From Clostridiaceae bacterium (GTDB taxonomy: Bacteria; Bacillota; Clostridia; Oscillospirales; Acutalibacteraceae), in assembly GCA_016288315.1 (NCBI GenBank), contig JAEEYU010000060.1:1-55157 (forward strand): a stretch of 55,157 bases of DNA, in the 5' to 3' direction. Positions 23,372-33,249 of this stretch are shown here, one piece after another (within the stretch, counting starts at the first letter, position 1; the number at the start of each line of letters is the position of its first letter). A model generated the notes under the pieces. It had not been told where the DNA came from. It did not search any database and was given only the letters and a program-made list of their open reading frames with translations. A program made the translations under genes and the position numbers.

Positions 23372-25795
23372 TTACTGAGTAATGCCCGTTCTTGAGCCCT
23401 TTCGTTTTTCGGGTATATGCTTGCTTTCGGGTGCCGGTTTTTCCGCCTTGACAAGCCAGCCGTCGTTTGCAAACGCTTCATTCCACACCGTTTCAACGCT
23501 TGAGGCGGGAACAAATTCGACGTTTGATTTGACTGCGGAATCGACCTCGTCAAGGTCGCTCATATTGTCGGCGGGGATAATAACCTTTTTGACTCCCGAG
23601 CGGTAGGCAGCCATCGATTTTTCTCTGAGACCGCCTATGGGGAGGACTCTGCCGCGAAGGGTGATTTCACCCGTCATTGCGACATCGCCGCGCACCTCGG
23701 TTTGTGAGAGGGCGGAGAGCAGAGCCGTTGTTATTGTAACGCCTGCGGAGGGTCCGTCTTTGGGGACGGCGCCTTCGGGGAAGTGAAGGTGGATATCTTT
23801 GGTTTTATAAAAATCGGGGTCGATGTTGAGCTTTGCCTTGCGGGCTCTTATGCAGCTGATTGCCGCCTTTGCGCTCTCCTGCATAACGCTGCCCAGCGAG
23901 CCCGTGAGTTCGAGCTTGCCCGAGCCGTCGAGCACTGCGCATTCAACGGTTAGCATTTCGCCGCCTACGGAAGTCCATGCAAGGCCGTTTACAGCGCCGA
24001 CCTGATTTGCGAGAATCATATCGTCGGGTTTGTATTTTACCGAGCCGAGCAGTTCGTAAAGGTTTGTGGGTTTTACCGTCAGCTTTTTGCCGCCGTCCGC
24101 TTTGTTGACAGCCGCCTTACGGCATACAGCCGCTATCTGCTGCTCGAGCTTGCGCACGCCCGCTTCACGGGTGTAGCCGTCAATAATTGCGTGGAGCGCT
24201 TCATCGGTAATCCTGAGATCCGTCCCCTTGAGACCGTGTTTTGCCATCTGCTTTTTGACAAGGTGGTTTTTTGCGATATGGAACTTTTCTTCGTGGGTGT
24301 AGGAGCCGAGTTCGATAATCTCCATTCTGTCCTGCAGGGGGGCGGGGATGTTGTCGCGGATGTTTGCCGTTGTGATAAAGAGCACCTTGCTTAAATCAAA
24401 GGGGAGCTCGATGTAGTGGTCGCGGAAGGAGTTGTTCTGCTCGGGGTCAAGCACCTCCAGCAGAGCGGATGTGGGATCGCCCTTGTAATCGGCGGAGAGC
24501 TTGTCAACCTCATCGAGTAGGATGAGCGGGTTTGATGAGCCCGCCTTTTGCACGGCGTCGATTATTCTGCCGGGCATTGAGCCGATATAGGTTTTGCGGT
24601 GGCCTCTGATTTCCGCCTCATCCTTGACGCCGCCGAGTGAAATGCGCACATATTTTCTGCCCATGGCGCGGGCTATTGAGCGGGCGACTGAGGTTTTGCC
24701 GACTCCGGGAGGGCCGGACAGGCAGATAATCTGACCTGTTATATCGGGTGAAATGCTGCGCACGGCAAGCAGTTCGATAATTCTCTTTTTGACCTTTTCA
24801 AGCCCGTAGTGGTCGTCATCGAGCACCTTGCGGGCGTGACCCAGATTGAGATTGTCTTTTGTATAAATACCCCACGGGAGGGAAATGCACGTTTCGATGT
24901 AGTTGCGCTCAACTGCCGCCTCGGGCGACTGGGGGGAATACTTTTCAAGACGGGCGCAGGATTTGAAGAGCTTTTGCTTGACCTCATCGGGGGCTTTCAT
25001 ATCGAATATCTTGTTGCGGAAGCCCTCAATCTCATTTTCTTCGGTGTTGCCGAGTTCTTCGTTTATGGCGTTTAACTGCTCGTGCAGATAGTATTCACGC
25101 TGGTTCTCGTCAATTCTGCTCTGGACTTTATCCTGAATCATCGCTTCGAGACCGAGAAGCTCGATTTCTCTCTCAAGCAGAACGCAGACATCCTCAAGGC
25201 GTTTTACGGGGCTTAAATTTTCAAGGATGAACTGTCTGTCCTGATATTCCAGCATAATGTTGCCGGCAATGAAGTCCGCCAGCTTGCCCGTGTTGTTTTC
25301 ACCCAGCACGGTGGAGCTTATGTCGGAGGGCATCTGCGGAGCGACATCGGAATACTCGGAGAAAAGGTCTTTTGTTCTGCGGACAAGCGCTTCGATATAA
25401 GACTGAGTGATTCCCCTTGAGGATTTTTCGGGAATCTCCTCAATTACCGCAGAGAGTGTGTGCCTGTCGCTGATGACATCGACAAGACGAGCGCGGCGCA
25501 GACCTTCGACAGCCACGCGCACGGGACCGTTTTCTCTGCCTGAGATTTTGAGAATCTGCGAGACGGTGGCGATTACGCCGACTGTGTAAAGATCTTTTTT
25601 GACGGGTTCTTCAACCTTTATATCTTTCTGGGCGACGAGGAAGACCTCACGTGAGGCGCTGCCCATTGCCTTTGTGACTGCCGCTATTGATTTCTGCCTG
25701 CCGACGTCAAAATGGATGAACATACCCGGGAACACTACAAGCCCCCGCAGCGCCACCATCGGCAGTAAAGATGAAAAATGCTTTTCGTTGTCCAT
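23372..25795 (-). CDS. lon: ATP-dependent protease Lon (LonA)
   Basis: 807 residues. Domains in order: N-terminal substrate-binding domain ([15 protein letters not shown]), coiled coil, AAA+ module with Walker [10 protein letters not shown] near residue 360 and Walker B ILLDEVDK, then the serine-lysine protease domain with [11 protein letters not shown] (catalytic Ser near 679) and GLREKSMAA (catalytic Lys near 724). The C-terminus ends in a basic tail. The ATG at 25795 is preferred because GAAAGGA lies 6 bases upstream; a TTG at 25810 precedes the SD. It has its own consensus promoter. No CtsR box or CIRCE is visible upstream. Confidence 0.97.
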   Translation of the reverse strand: MDNEKHFSSLLPMVALRGLVVFPGMFIHFDVGRQKSIAAVTKAMGSASREVFLVAQKDIKVEEPVKKDLYTVGVIATVSQILKISGRENGPVRVAVEGLRRARLVDVISDRHTLSAVIEEIPEKSSRGITQSYIEALVRRTKDLFSEYSDVAPQMPSDISSTVLGENNTGKLADFIAGNIMLEYQDRQFILENLSPVKRLEDVCVLLEREIELLGLEAMIQDKVQSRIDENQREYYLHEQLNAINEELGNTEENEIEGFRNKIFDMKAPDEVKQKLFKSCARLEKYSPQSPEAAVERNYIETCISLPWGIYTKDNLNLGHARKVLDDDHYGLEKVKKRIIELLAVRSISPDITGQIICLSGPPGVGKTSVARSIARAMGRKYVRISLGGVKDEAEIRGHRKTYIGSMPGRIIDAVQKAGSSNPLILLDEVDKLSADYKGDPTSALLEVLDPEQNNSFRDHYIELPFDLSKVLFITTANIRDNIPAPLQDRMEIIELGSYTHEEKFHIAKNHLVKKQMAKHGLKGTDLRITDEALHAIIDGYTREAGVRKLEQQIAAVCRKAAVNKADGGKKLTVKPTNLYELLGSVKYKPDDMILANQVGAVNGLAWTSVGGEMLTVECAVLDGSGKLELTGSLGSVMQESAKAAISCIRARKAKLNIDPDFYKTKDIHLHFPEGAVPKDGPSAGVTITTALLSALSQTEVRGDVAMTGEITLRGRVLPIGGLREKSMAAYRSGVKKVIIPADNMSDLDEVDSAVKSNVEFVPASSVETVWNEAFANDGWLVKAEKPAPESKHIPEKRKGSRTGITQ

Positions 25796-25850
25796 ATATA
25801 TTCCTTTCAAAATAACATTAACAATTTAATATATTTGATAATGGCTTGTA

Positions 25851-25879
25851 ATTATATATTATTTTTTAATTTGAGTCAA
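25851..25879 (-). promoter_or_regulatory. Promoter of lon
   Basis: The minus strand reads TTGACT, 17-base spacer, TATAAT. Confidence 0.85.
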
Positions 25880-25895
25880 TAGTAAAAAACACCAA

Positions 25896-25923
25896 AAAGA
25901 AAAATCGGCGGATTTCTCCGCCG
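25896..25923 (-). terminator. Terminator of dusB
   Basis: On the minus strand CGGCGGA-GAAA-TCCGCCG is followed by ATTTTTCTTTTT, separating dusB from the lon promoter. Confidence 0.9.
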
Positions 25924-25941
25924 GTTAAAGCCGTTGTTGAA

Positions 25942-26913
25942 TTATATGCCGGGGTTGCTGTTTATGACCTTGCGGGCGAGCTCACGGACCTGCTCCATAC
26001 TTTCAAGTTTGCCGATTTCGTTGCGGAACGCGGCCGCTCCCCTTATGTCGCGGATATACCAGGCGGCGTGCTTTCTCGCCTCGCGCATACCGATATATTC
26101 ACCCTTGTATTCGCACAGGCGTGAGATATGCAGAAGCATAACCCTCATTCTCTCTTCGAGAGGAGGTTCGGGCAGGATGTCGCCCGATCTGAAATATTCG
26201 TTTATCTGAGCGAAGACCCACGGTCTGCCGAGCGCTCCCCTGCCGACCATAACGAGGTCGCAGCCGGTTTTTTCAAACATCGCCTTTGCACTCAGGGCGC
26301 TGTCAACATCGCCGTTGCCGATGACGGGAATTTTAACGTTCTGTTTGACCTGCCTGATAATGTCAATATTGACGGGAGGGGCATACATCTGCGCCCTTGT
26401 GCGCCCGTGAACGGTAATTGCCGAGGCGCCCGCCGCTTCGCAGCGTTTTGCGACTTCAACCGCATTTATGCTTTCGCCGTCCCAGCCCGAACGGATTTTT
26501 ACCGTAACAGGCAAGGTAATTGCCTTTACACACTCCTCGGTTATCTGTTGAGCGAGCACAGGGTTCTTCATAAGCGCAGAACCGTTGCCGCTGTTGACAA
26601 TTTTAGGTGCGGGACAACCCATATTTATATCAACAACGTCACAAGTAAAGCTTTGTGCCTTTACAGCCGCTTCTGCCATAGTGGCGGGATCGGAGCCGAA
26701 AATCTGAATTGCGGCAGGTCTTTCTTTTTCGGAGAGAACCATAAGGGCGCCCGATTTACGGTCGTGCATTGAGACGCCTTTTGAGCTTACCATTTCACTG
26801 ACGACATAAGCGGCTCCGTATTCAACACAGAGCTCGCGGAACGCCATATCGGCTACTCCAGCCATAGGGGCGAGAGCCGCATAACCGTTTATATTCACAT
26901 TTCCGATTTTCAC
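25942..26913 (-). CDS. dusB: tRNA-dihydrouridine synthase (DusB type)
   Basis: A 323-residue FMN TIM-barrel reductase that makes dihydrouridine in tRNA D-loops. It shows APMAGVADMAFREL at the start, NMGCPAPKIVNSGNGSALMK with the catalytic Cys, VKIRSGWDG, TVHGRTRAQMY and PVIGNGDV. The start is a GTG with GGGAGTG upstream. It is divergent from polA and monocistronic. Confidence 0.96.
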   Translation of the reverse strand: MKIGNVNINGYAALAPMAGVADMAFRELCVEYGAAYVVSEMVSSKGVSMHDRKSGALMVLSEKERPAAIQIFGSDPATMAEAAVKAQSFTCDVVDINMGCPAPKIVNSGNGSALMKNPVLAQQITEECVKAITLPVTVKIRSGWDGESINAVEVAKRCEAAGASAITVHGRTRAQMYAPPVNIDIIRQVKQNVKIPVIGNGDVDSALSAKAMFEKTGCDLVMVGRGALGRPWVFAQINEYFRSGDILPEPPLEERMRVMLLHISRLCEYKGEYIGMREARKHAAWYIRDIRGAAAFRNEIGKLESMEQVRELARKVINSNPGI

Positions 26914-26941
26914 GGCTTTTCACTCCCTTCGCCGTTTGCTG

Positions 26942-26958
26942 TGTGATATATTATCACA
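26942..26958. promoter_or_regulatory. 17-bp perfect dyad between dusB and polA
   Basis: TGTGATA-TAT-TATCACA is a perfect inverted repeat with 7-bp arms. On the minus strand it overlaps TGTGATAAT, a plausible -10 for dusB. It is operator-like; the regulator is unknown. Confidence 0.4.
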
Positions 26959-27035
26959 ACGGCGCAATAATTACAACTTTTTAATAAAAATAGTGTAAAA
27001 ACGCAAGATATATGTTATAATAAATTTTTGAGGTG

Positions 27036-29618
27036 ATGAATTTGAAAATTCTTGTTCTCGACGGCAACAGCATACTCAACCGCGCGTTTTACGGAATAAA
27101 GCTGCTCACCACTAAGGACGGCAGATTCACGAACGCGATTTACGGTTTTCTGAATATTCTTTTACGGCTTAAAGAGGAGACAAATCCCGATGCGGTTGCG
27201 GTCGCTTTTGACGTCAAAGCGCCGACTTTCCGCCACGAGATGTATTCGGGCTACAAGGCAAACCGCAAGGGTATGCCCGATGAGCTTGCCCAGCAGATGC
27301 CCGTTCTCAAAGAGATTCTTACGGCTCTGGGATATAAAATTGTTGAGCTGCCCGGCTGGGAAGCGGATGACATTCTCGGCACGCTTTCCGCCGCCTGCCC
27401 CGAAGACGGTTTTTGTTACATTGCGACGGGAGACAGGGATTCTCTTCAGCTGGTAGGTGAAAGGGTGAATGTTCTGCTTGCCTCAACAAAGATGGGAAGG
27501 GCGCAGACAGTTAAATATGATATTGCGAAAATAAAAGAGGAATACCTGACAGAGCCGAAGGGGCTTATTGACATAAAGGCGCTTATGGGTGACAGCTCCG
27601 ACTGCATACCCGGCGTTGCGGGCATCGGTCAGAAAACCGCCGGCGAGCTGATTGAAAAGTTCGGAAACATTGAATATATTTACGAAAACCTTGAAAATCT
27701 TGAAATCAAAGACAGTGTGCGTGCAAAGCTGGCGGCAGACAAAGAAATGGCTTTTTTAAGCAAAGACCTCGGCACAATACGCCTCAATGCGCCGGTTGAA
27801 ACCGATTACAATTCATATATCCCCGCCCCTGCGGACATCTACGAGGTGACACGCCTTCTGACCGACCTTGAGATGTTCAAGCTGATTGAAAAGCTGAACC
27901 TTCCCGCGGCGGCACCGAGGGCGCAGAGCACAGTCAAGGCGCAGGACGCTCCGAAAACGGAAATGTTTGAAATCGACGATGCCGAGCTTTTTCTCAACAC
28001 ACTGCGCAAAAAGGGAGAGGCATATTTCGTTCTTGAAAGTGAAACGCTGTATTTTTCAACGGAGAACGGTGTTGCCTCCTGCTCTCCGCTCAACCTGCTT
28101 TATGCGGGCTTCTGCGAAGATTTTTTGTTTGACAAAAGCATTAAGAAATACACATACAACGCAAAATCGGTTTACCGCTTTGCGATTGAAAACGGATATG
28201 AAACAAACGGCATCTGCGGCGACGCGATGCTCAGCGCCTACCTTCTGAACCCGTCATCGGGCAACTACACTGCAGAAAGGTTGCTTCAGGAGTATGCGGG
28301 TGTTGAAAAGAGGGAGGATGTTGACGCTCCCGTTCTAACGGCGGCTTATCTGCCGACGCTTTTCGGCGTGCTTGAAAAGCAGGTTGACGAAAACTCGCAG
28401 AGGCGGCTGCTTGAAGAGATTGAACTGCCGCTCTCGCGTGTGCTTGCCTCCATGGAGATAACGGGATTTGAGGTTGACCGCAAGGGTATTTATGAATTCG
28501 GGCAGATGCTCGATGAAAGAATTGCGGACCTTGTCAGATCAATATATGAGCAGACGGGGTGCGAGTTCAACATAAACTCCCCGAAGCAGTTGGGAGAAGC
28601 GCTGTTTGAAAAGATGGGAATACCGTCAAAGAAAAAGACGAAGAGCGGTTATTCCACAAGCGCCGACGTGCTTGAAGGGCTGGCGGAAGACTACCCGGTT
28701 GTTGCGGACATACTCGAATACCGCACATACACAAAGCTGAAATCCACCTACTGCGACGGGCTGATAAAGGCGATTGCCCCCGACGGCAGGATTCACTCGA
28801 CTTTAAACCAGACCGAAACAAGAACCGGCAGAATCTCATCGACGGAGCCGAACCTGCAGAATATTCCGGTGCGCTCCGAGCTCGGCAAGGAGATGCGCAG
28901 ATTTTTCAGGGCAAAAGAGGGCTGTGTTCTGCTTGATGCGGACTACTCCCAGATTGAACTGCGAGTGCTGGCGCACACGGCAAATGACGAAAATATGATT
29001 AAGGCGTTCAATGACGGGACGGATATTCACACAGTTACCGCCTCGCAGGTTTTCAACATGCCTGTCGATATGGTTACTCCGCTTATGCGTTCAAGGGCAA
29101 AGGCGGTCAATTTCGGTATTGTTTACGGCATAGGCGCATTTTCGCTTGCAAAAGATATAGGCGTTACAAGGGCGGAGGCGGACAGCTACATTAAGGGCTA
29201 CCTTTCAAACTTCGGCGGTGTTGCGAGATATATGAACGGCATTGTTGAAAAGGCGAAAAAAGACGGCTACGTTGAAACAATGTTTATGCGCCGCAGGTAT
29301 CTGCCCGAGCTGTCGTCGTCGAACCATATGTTAAGGGCTTTCGGCGAAAGGGTTGCACTTAACATGCCGATTCAGGGAACGGCGGCGGATATAATCAAAA
29401 TTGCAATGGTCAGGGTTTATGAAAAGCTGAAAAAGCAGTGCCTTAAATCAAAGCTGATAATGCAGGTGCACGACGAGCTTATTATTGAAGCGCCGCTTGA
29501 TGAAGCGGACGAGGCGGCAAAGATTCTAAAAGAGGAGATGGAGAACGCCGTCAGCATGCGTGTAAAGCTTGAGGCGGATGTAGGCAGAGGCAAAACCTGG
29601 TTTGACGCAAAGGGTTGA
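27036..29618 (+). CDS. polA: DNA polymerase I
   Basis: About 860 residues. The 5'-3' exonuclease domain (residues 1-290) starts KILVLDGNSILNRAFYG and includes GWEADDILGTL and the helix-hairpin-helix VAGIGQKTAGELI. The middle domain has lost the DxE acidic pair of a proofreading exonuclease (YFVLESETLYFS). The polymerase domain has motif A DADYSQIELR near 633, motif B NFGIVYGIGAFS near 691 and motif C MQVHDELIIE near 808. ATG at 27036 overlaps the SD GAGGTGAT; a TTG at 27042 is an equally good or better start. It heads polA-rimI-tsaD. Confidence 0.97.
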   Translation: MNLKILVLDGNSILNRAFYGIKLLTTKDGRFTNAIYGFLNILLRLKEETNPDAVAVAFDVKAPTFRHEMYSGYKANRKGMPDELAQQMPVLKEILTALGYKIVELPGWEADDILGTLSAACPEDGFCYIATGDRDSLQLVGERVNVLLASTKMGRAQTVKYDIAKIKEEYLTEPKGLIDIKALMGDSSDCIPGVAGIGQKTAGELIEKFGNIEYIYENLENLEIKDSVRAKLAADKEMAFLSKDLGTIRLNAPVETDYNSYIPAPADIYEVTRLLTDLEMFKLIEKLNLPAAAPRAQSTVKAQDAPKTEMFEIDDAELFLNTLRKKGEAYFVLESETLYFSTENGVASCSPLNLLYAGFCEDFLFDKSIKKYTYNAKSVYRFAIENGYETNGICGDAMLSAYLLNPSSGNYTAERLLQEYAGVEKREDVDAPVLTAAYLPTLFGVLEKQVDENSQRRLLEEIELPLSRVLASMEITGFEVDRKGIYEFGQMLDERIADLVRSIYEQTGCEFNINSPKQLGEALFEKMGIPSKKKTKSGYSTSADVLEGLAEDYPVVADILEYRTYTKLKSTYCDGLIKAIAPDGRIHSTLNQTETRTGRISSTEPNLQNIPVRSELGKEMRRFFRAKEGCVLLDADYSQIELRVLAHTANDENMIKAFNDGTDIHTVTASQVFNMPVDMVTPLMRSRAKAVNFGIVYGIGAFSLAKDIGVTRAEADSYIKGYLSNFGGVARYMNGIVEKAKKDGYVETMFMRRRYLPELSSSNHMLRAFGERVALNMPIQGTAADIIKIAMVRVYEKLKKQCLKSKLIMQVHDELIIEAPLDEADEAAKILKEEMENAVSMRVKLEADVGRGKTWFDAKG

Positions 29619-29622
29619 GAAT

Positions 29623-30075
29623 ATGGATTTTGAAATTGTGCCGATGGGCGAAAACCACATTGACGAAGTTGCCGTAATTGAAACGGAATGCTTTGAAAAC
29701 CCGTGGAAAAAAGAGGATATCGCCCTTCAGCTGACAAATGAGAATGCGCATTTTCTGTGCGCCGTGAGCGGCGGCGAAGTGTGCGGATATATCGGAATAT
29801 ATGAATATTTCGAAAGCTGTGAAACAGCGAACCTCGCCGTATTGCCGCCGTTCCGCAGAAAAGGGATTGCACGCGCTCTCATCAATGCGGCGGCGCAGGG
29901 GGCAAAGAGCAGAGGGCGTGAATTCATCACGCTCGAAGTCCGCCCGTCAAACGAAGCGGCTCTTAGTTTATACTCATCTCTCGGCTTTGAAAAGGCGGGA
30001 CTGAGAAAGAATTTCTACTCCTCCCCCGTTGAGGATGCGCTGATATTAACGAAATATTTTAAGGAGAAAAAATGA
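29623..30075 (+). CDS. rimI: RimI-type N-acetyltransferase
   Basis: A 150-residue GNAT protein. The acetyl-CoA loop reads PPFRRKGIARALI and the C-terminal beta-bulge LEVRPSNEAALSLYSSLGF is typical of RimI, which acetylates the N-terminus of ribosomal protein S18 or related targets. It starts 4 bp after polA and overlaps tsaD by 4 bp (ATGA). RimI next to tsaD is a common arrangement. Confidence 0.93.
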   Translation: MDFEIVPMGENHIDEVAVIETECFENPWKKEDIALQLTNENAHFLCAVSGGEVCGYIGIYEYFESCETANLAVLPPFRRKGIARALINAAAQGAKSRGREFITLEVRPSNEAALSLYSSLGFEKAGLRKNFYSSPVEDALILTKYFKEKK

Positions 30076-31088
30076 AAATTCTCGGAATTGAATCATCCTG
30101 CGACGAGACGGCGGCAGCCGTTGTGGAAGACGGCAGAAACGTGCTGTCAAACGTTGTTGCGACACAGATAAAAGAGCATATTGTATATGGCGGAGTCGTG
30201 CCTGAAATTGCCTCGCGCATGCACACTCAGGCAATCTGCAAGGTGGTTGAAAAGGCGCTTGCGGACGCAGGCACGACATTTGAGGGAATAGACGCAATAG
30301 CCGTGACTTATGCGCCGGGGCTCATAGGTGCCCTGCTTGTAGGCGTTAATTACGCCAAGGGGCTGTCTATGTCAACGGGCAAACCGCTTGTTCCCGTTCA
30401 CCATCTGCGCTCGCATATTGCTTCAAATTACATCACACACAGAAAGCTTGAGCCGCCGTTTCTGTGCCTTGTTGTGTCGGGCGGTCACAGCCACATAGTC
30501 GAGGTTAAGAGCTACACGGATTTTTCGATAATCGGCGCCACGTGCGACGACGCCGCAGGCGAGTGTATGGACAAGGCGGCAAGGGCGCTGGGGCTTGACT
30601 ACCCCGGAGGCGTAAACCTTGACAGAGTGTCGCTTGAAGGCGATGCGGGCAGGTATAAATTCCCGCACCCGAAGGTTGACGGCAGCGAGTATGACTTCAG
30701 CTTTTCGGGGTTAAAGACATCTGCCGTAAATCTCATACACAACAGTGCCCAGAAGGGTGAGAGCATTGACGTTGCCGATTTCGGCGCTTCCTACATAAGC
30801 GCAGTTGTGCGCTGCCTTTGTGAAAACACGGAGAAGGCGGCGGTCAATTTCGGATACAATAAAATCGTGCTTGCGGGCGGTGTCTCGGCAAACACCCGAC
30901 TTCGCTCGGAGATGGGTGAAGTGTGCGGCAGTCACGGCTGGGAGCTCTATATGCCGGAGCTCAAATACTGCGGAGACAACGGCGCCATGGTGGGGGCTCA
31001 GGGATATTACGAATATCTGTCGGGCAACACTGCCTCACTTTCGCTCAACGCCTATGCAACAATGCCGATTGACGAAGTGAGAAAGTGA
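30072..31088 (+). CDS. tsaD: tRNA N6-threonylcarbamoyladenosine synthase subunit TsaD
   Basis: 338-residue ASKHA-fold protein that transfers threonylcarbamoyl to A37 of ANN-decoding tRNAs with TsaB and TsaE. It shows GIESSCDETAAAVV at the start, the metal-binding pair in PVHHLRSHI, SGGHSHIVEV, DDAAGECMDKAAR, and LAGGVSANTRLR. TsaB and TsaE are not encoded in this operon. The AAGGAGAAAAA site lies at the end of rimI. Confidence 0.97.
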   Translation: MKILGIESSCDETAAAVVEDGRNVLSNVVATQIKEHIVYGGVVPEIASRMHTQAICKVVEKALADAGTTFEGIDAIAVTYAPGLIGALLVGVNYAKGLSMSTGKPLVPVHHLRSHIASNYITHRKLEPPFLCLVVSGGHSHIVEVKSYTDFSIIGATCDDAAGECMDKAARALGLDYPGGVNLDRVSLEGDAGRYKFPHPKVDGSEYDFSFSGLKTSAVNLIHNSAQKGESIDVADFGASYISAVVRCLCENTEKAAVNFGYNKIVLAGGVSANTRLRSEMGEVCGSHGWELYMPELKYCGDNGAMVGAQGYYEYLSGNTASLSLNAYATMPIDEVRK

Positions 31089-31110
31089 CATTATATATGC
31101 AATATATTTG

Positions 31111-31139
31111 TTGACATTATATTTATTTTTGTCTATAAT
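31111..31139 (+). promoter_or_regulatory. Consensus promoter of pckG
   Basis: TTGACA (31111-31116), 17-base spacer, TATAAT (31134-31139); 38 bp to the start codon. Confidence 0.93.
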
Positions 31140-31177
31140 ATTAGATTGTAACGGATTATACGAAAGGAGTATTTTCA

Positions 31178-32968
31178 ATGGAAAAATACACAACAAACAA
31201 AAGCGTTTTGTCTTGGATTGAAGATAAAATCGCTCTTGTAAAGCCCGACAACATTGTCTGGATTGACGGCTCCGAGGAGCAGATTGAAGCGCTCCGCGCC
31301 GAGGGCTGCAGCACGGGAGAAATGATCAAGCTCAACCAGGAGCTTCTGCCCGACTGCTACCTTCACCGCACTGCCGTAAACGACGTTGCCCGTGTTGAAG
31401 CAAGAACATTTATCTGCACAAAGACAAAGGCGGAAGCAGGCCCCACAAACAACTGGATGGAGCCCGATGAAGCTTACAAAATGCTTTATGATATTGCACG
31501 CGACAGCTACAAAGGCAGAACAATGTATGTCATCCCCTATTCAATGGGTCCCGTCGGCTCAAAGTTCTCCAAAATCGGCATTGAGCTTACCGACTCCATT
31601 TACGTTGTTCTCAACATGGCTATTATGACAAGAACGGGTCTTGACGTTCTCAAGGCGCTCGGCGACAGCGACGACTGGGTCCGCGGCCTTCACTGCAAGT
31701 GCCAGATAGACGAAGAGAAGCGCTACATCTGCCAGTTCCCGCAGGACAACACCATTATTTCGGTAAACTCCGGCTACGGCGGAAACGTTCTTCTCGGCAA
31801 AAAGTGCTTTGCGCTCCGTATCGCCTCCTACCAGGGCTGGAAAGAAGGCTGGCAGGCAGAGCACATGCTCATACTCGGTCTCAAGAAGCCCGACGGCAAA
31901 ATCAGATATATCTGCGCAGCTTTCCCCTCAGCCTGCGGCAAGACAAACCTTGCAATGCTTATTCCTCCCGAAGGATATAAGAAGAACGGCTACGAGGTAT
32001 GGACTGTAGGCGACGATATTTCGTGGATACGCAAAGGTCCCGACGGCAGACTCTACGCCATCAACCCCGAAAACGGTTTCTTCGGCGTTGCCCCCGGCAC
32101 AAACGAGAAATCCAACCCCAACGCTCTTGCGGCTACAAAGAAGGGCACAATCTTCACAAACGTATGCCACAACCTTGACAACAACACAGTATGGTGGGAG
32201 AAGCTTGACAACAACCCGCCCACAAACGCCATTGACTGGAAGGGCAACCCCTGGGACGGCAGAACAGCCACAGAACCCGGCGCAAACCCGAACAGCAGAT
32301 TCACAGCCCCCGCAAAGAACTGCCCCTGCATAAGCGACCAGTTTGAGAACCCCGACGGCGTTCCCATCAGCGCAATGCTCTTCGGCGGCAGACGCGCGAA
32401 GCTCGCTCCACTTGTTTACCAGTCAAGAGACTGGAACCACGGCGTATTTGTCGGCTCGATTATGTCATCCGAAACAACGGCTGCTGCGGCAGGCGCGGTA
32501 GGCGTAGTGCGCCGCGACCCGATGGCAATGCTCCCCTTCTGCGGCTATGATATGGCTGAATACTGGCAGCACTGGCTTGACATCGGCAAAACCCTTGACC
32601 CCGACAAGGCGCCCAAGATTTTCAACGTCAACTGGTTCCGCAAGGATGAAGACGGCAACTTCCTGTGGCCCGGCTTCGGAGACAACCTTCGTGTTCTTGA
32701 CTGGATTATTGACCGCTGCGAAGGCAAGGTTGACGCTGTTGAGACACCCATCGGCTATGTTCCCAAGGCAGAAGACATCAACCTTGAAGGCATTGAGGAC
32801 GAAGTAAGCGACGCTCAGCTCAAAGAGATTCTCAGCGTTGACAAGGGTCTCTGGAAAGAGGAAACAGAAGGAATCGCAGAGTTCTACAAGAAGTTCACCG
32901 ATTTCGGCTCGACAATTCCCGCAGAGCTGCTTGACGAGTTTGAAACGCTTAAGAAGAATGTTCAGTAA
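31178..32968 (+). CDS. pckG: Phosphoenolpyruvate carboxykinase, GTP-type
   Basis: 596 residues, the size of GTP-dependent PEPCK, which interconverts oxaloacetate + GTP with PEP + CO2 + GDP. Present are the P-loop FPSACGKTNLAML near residue 250, the YVIPYSMGPVGSKFSKIG substrate block, GYGGNVLLGKKC, and the guanine-binding C-terminal part (NVNWFRKDEDGNFLWPGFGDN). It has its own promoter and terminator. With PPDK it closes a PEP-oxaloacetate-pyruvate node; in fermenters the enzyme may run in the carboxylating direction. Confidence 0.98.
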   Translation: MEKYTTNKSVLSWIEDKIALVKPDNIVWIDGSEEQIEALRAEGCSTGEMIKLNQELLPDCYLHRTAVNDVARVEARTFICTKTKAEAGPTNNWMEPDEAYKMLYDIARDSYKGRTMYVIPYSMGPVGSKFSKIGIELTDSIYVVLNMAIMTRTGLDVLKALGDSDDWVRGLHCKCQIDEEKRYICQFPQDNTIISVNSGYGGNVLLGKKCFALRIASYQGWKEGWQAEHMLILGLKKPDGKIRYICAAFPSACGKTNLAMLIPPEGYKKNGYEVWTVGDDISWIRKGPDGRLYAINPENGFFGVAPGTNEKSNPNALAATKKGTIFTNVCHNLDNNTVWWEKLDNNPPTNAIDWKGNPWDGRTATEPGANPNSRFTAPAKNCPCISDQFENPDGVPISAMLFGGRRAKLAPLVYQSRDWNHGVFVGSIMSSETTAAAAGAVGVVRRDPMAMLPFCGYDMAEYWQHWLDIGKTLDPDKAPKIFNVNWFRKDEDGNFLWPGFGDNLRVLDWIIDRCEGKVDAVETPIGYVPKAEDINLEGIEDEVSDAQLKEILSVDKGLWKEETEGIAEFYKKFTDFGSTIPAELLDEFETLKKNVQ

Positions 32969-32988
32969 TATTTTCTGATAAAGTTTAT

Positions 32989-33023
32989 CGCTCCGTTTCA
33001 GTTTGGAACGGGGCGTTTTTTTT
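32989..33023 (+). terminator. Terminator of pckG
   Basis: CGCTCCGTTTC pairs with GGAACGGGGCG (one G-T pair) and is followed by eight or nine T. Confidence 0.9.
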
Positions 33024-33092
33024 GCCTTCATTTTTATTTTTATTTATGTGTGGTTTTCCGCGGCAGGATTTTTGATAGTGGCGAAAGAGGGA

Positions 33093-33125
33093 ATGAGATC
33101 CTTCGCCTGTGGCTCAGGATGACAA
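33093..33125 (-). repeat. Interspersed CTGTCATTCTG... repeat, copy 4
   Basis: A diverged copy of the unit at 11406: ATGAGATCCTTCGCCTGTGG then CTCAGGATGACAA. Confidence 0.75.
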
Positions 33126-33132
33126 GAGTGAG

Positions 33133-33164
33133 GTGAGATGCTTCGCTTTGCTCAGAATGACAGG
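33133..33164 (-). repeat. Interspersed CTGTCATTCTG... repeat, copy 5
   Basis: GTGAGATGCTTCGCTTTGCT then CAGAATGACAGG, 7 bp after copy 4 in the same orientation. The pair sits between the convergent terminators of pckG and ftsZ. Confidence 0.75.
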
Positions 33165-33196
33165 GAGACGGAAAAACGGCGGGCGGTAAAAAGAGG

Positions 33197-33229
33197 CAAA
33201 AAAACGGCTCACAGAAAAAACTGCGAGCC
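33197..33229 (-). terminator. Terminator of ftsZ / dcw cluster
   Basis: On the minus strand GGCTCGCAG-TTTTTT-CTGTGAGCC is followed by GTTTTTTTG, 21 bp past the ftsZ stop. Confidence 0.9.
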
Positions 33230-33249
33230 GGTGAAAAACTTTATTATTC

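Noticed and set aside
26128..26772. 214-residue plus-strand frame in dusB
   Set aside because: Antisense to the conserved dusB core without ribosome binding site.
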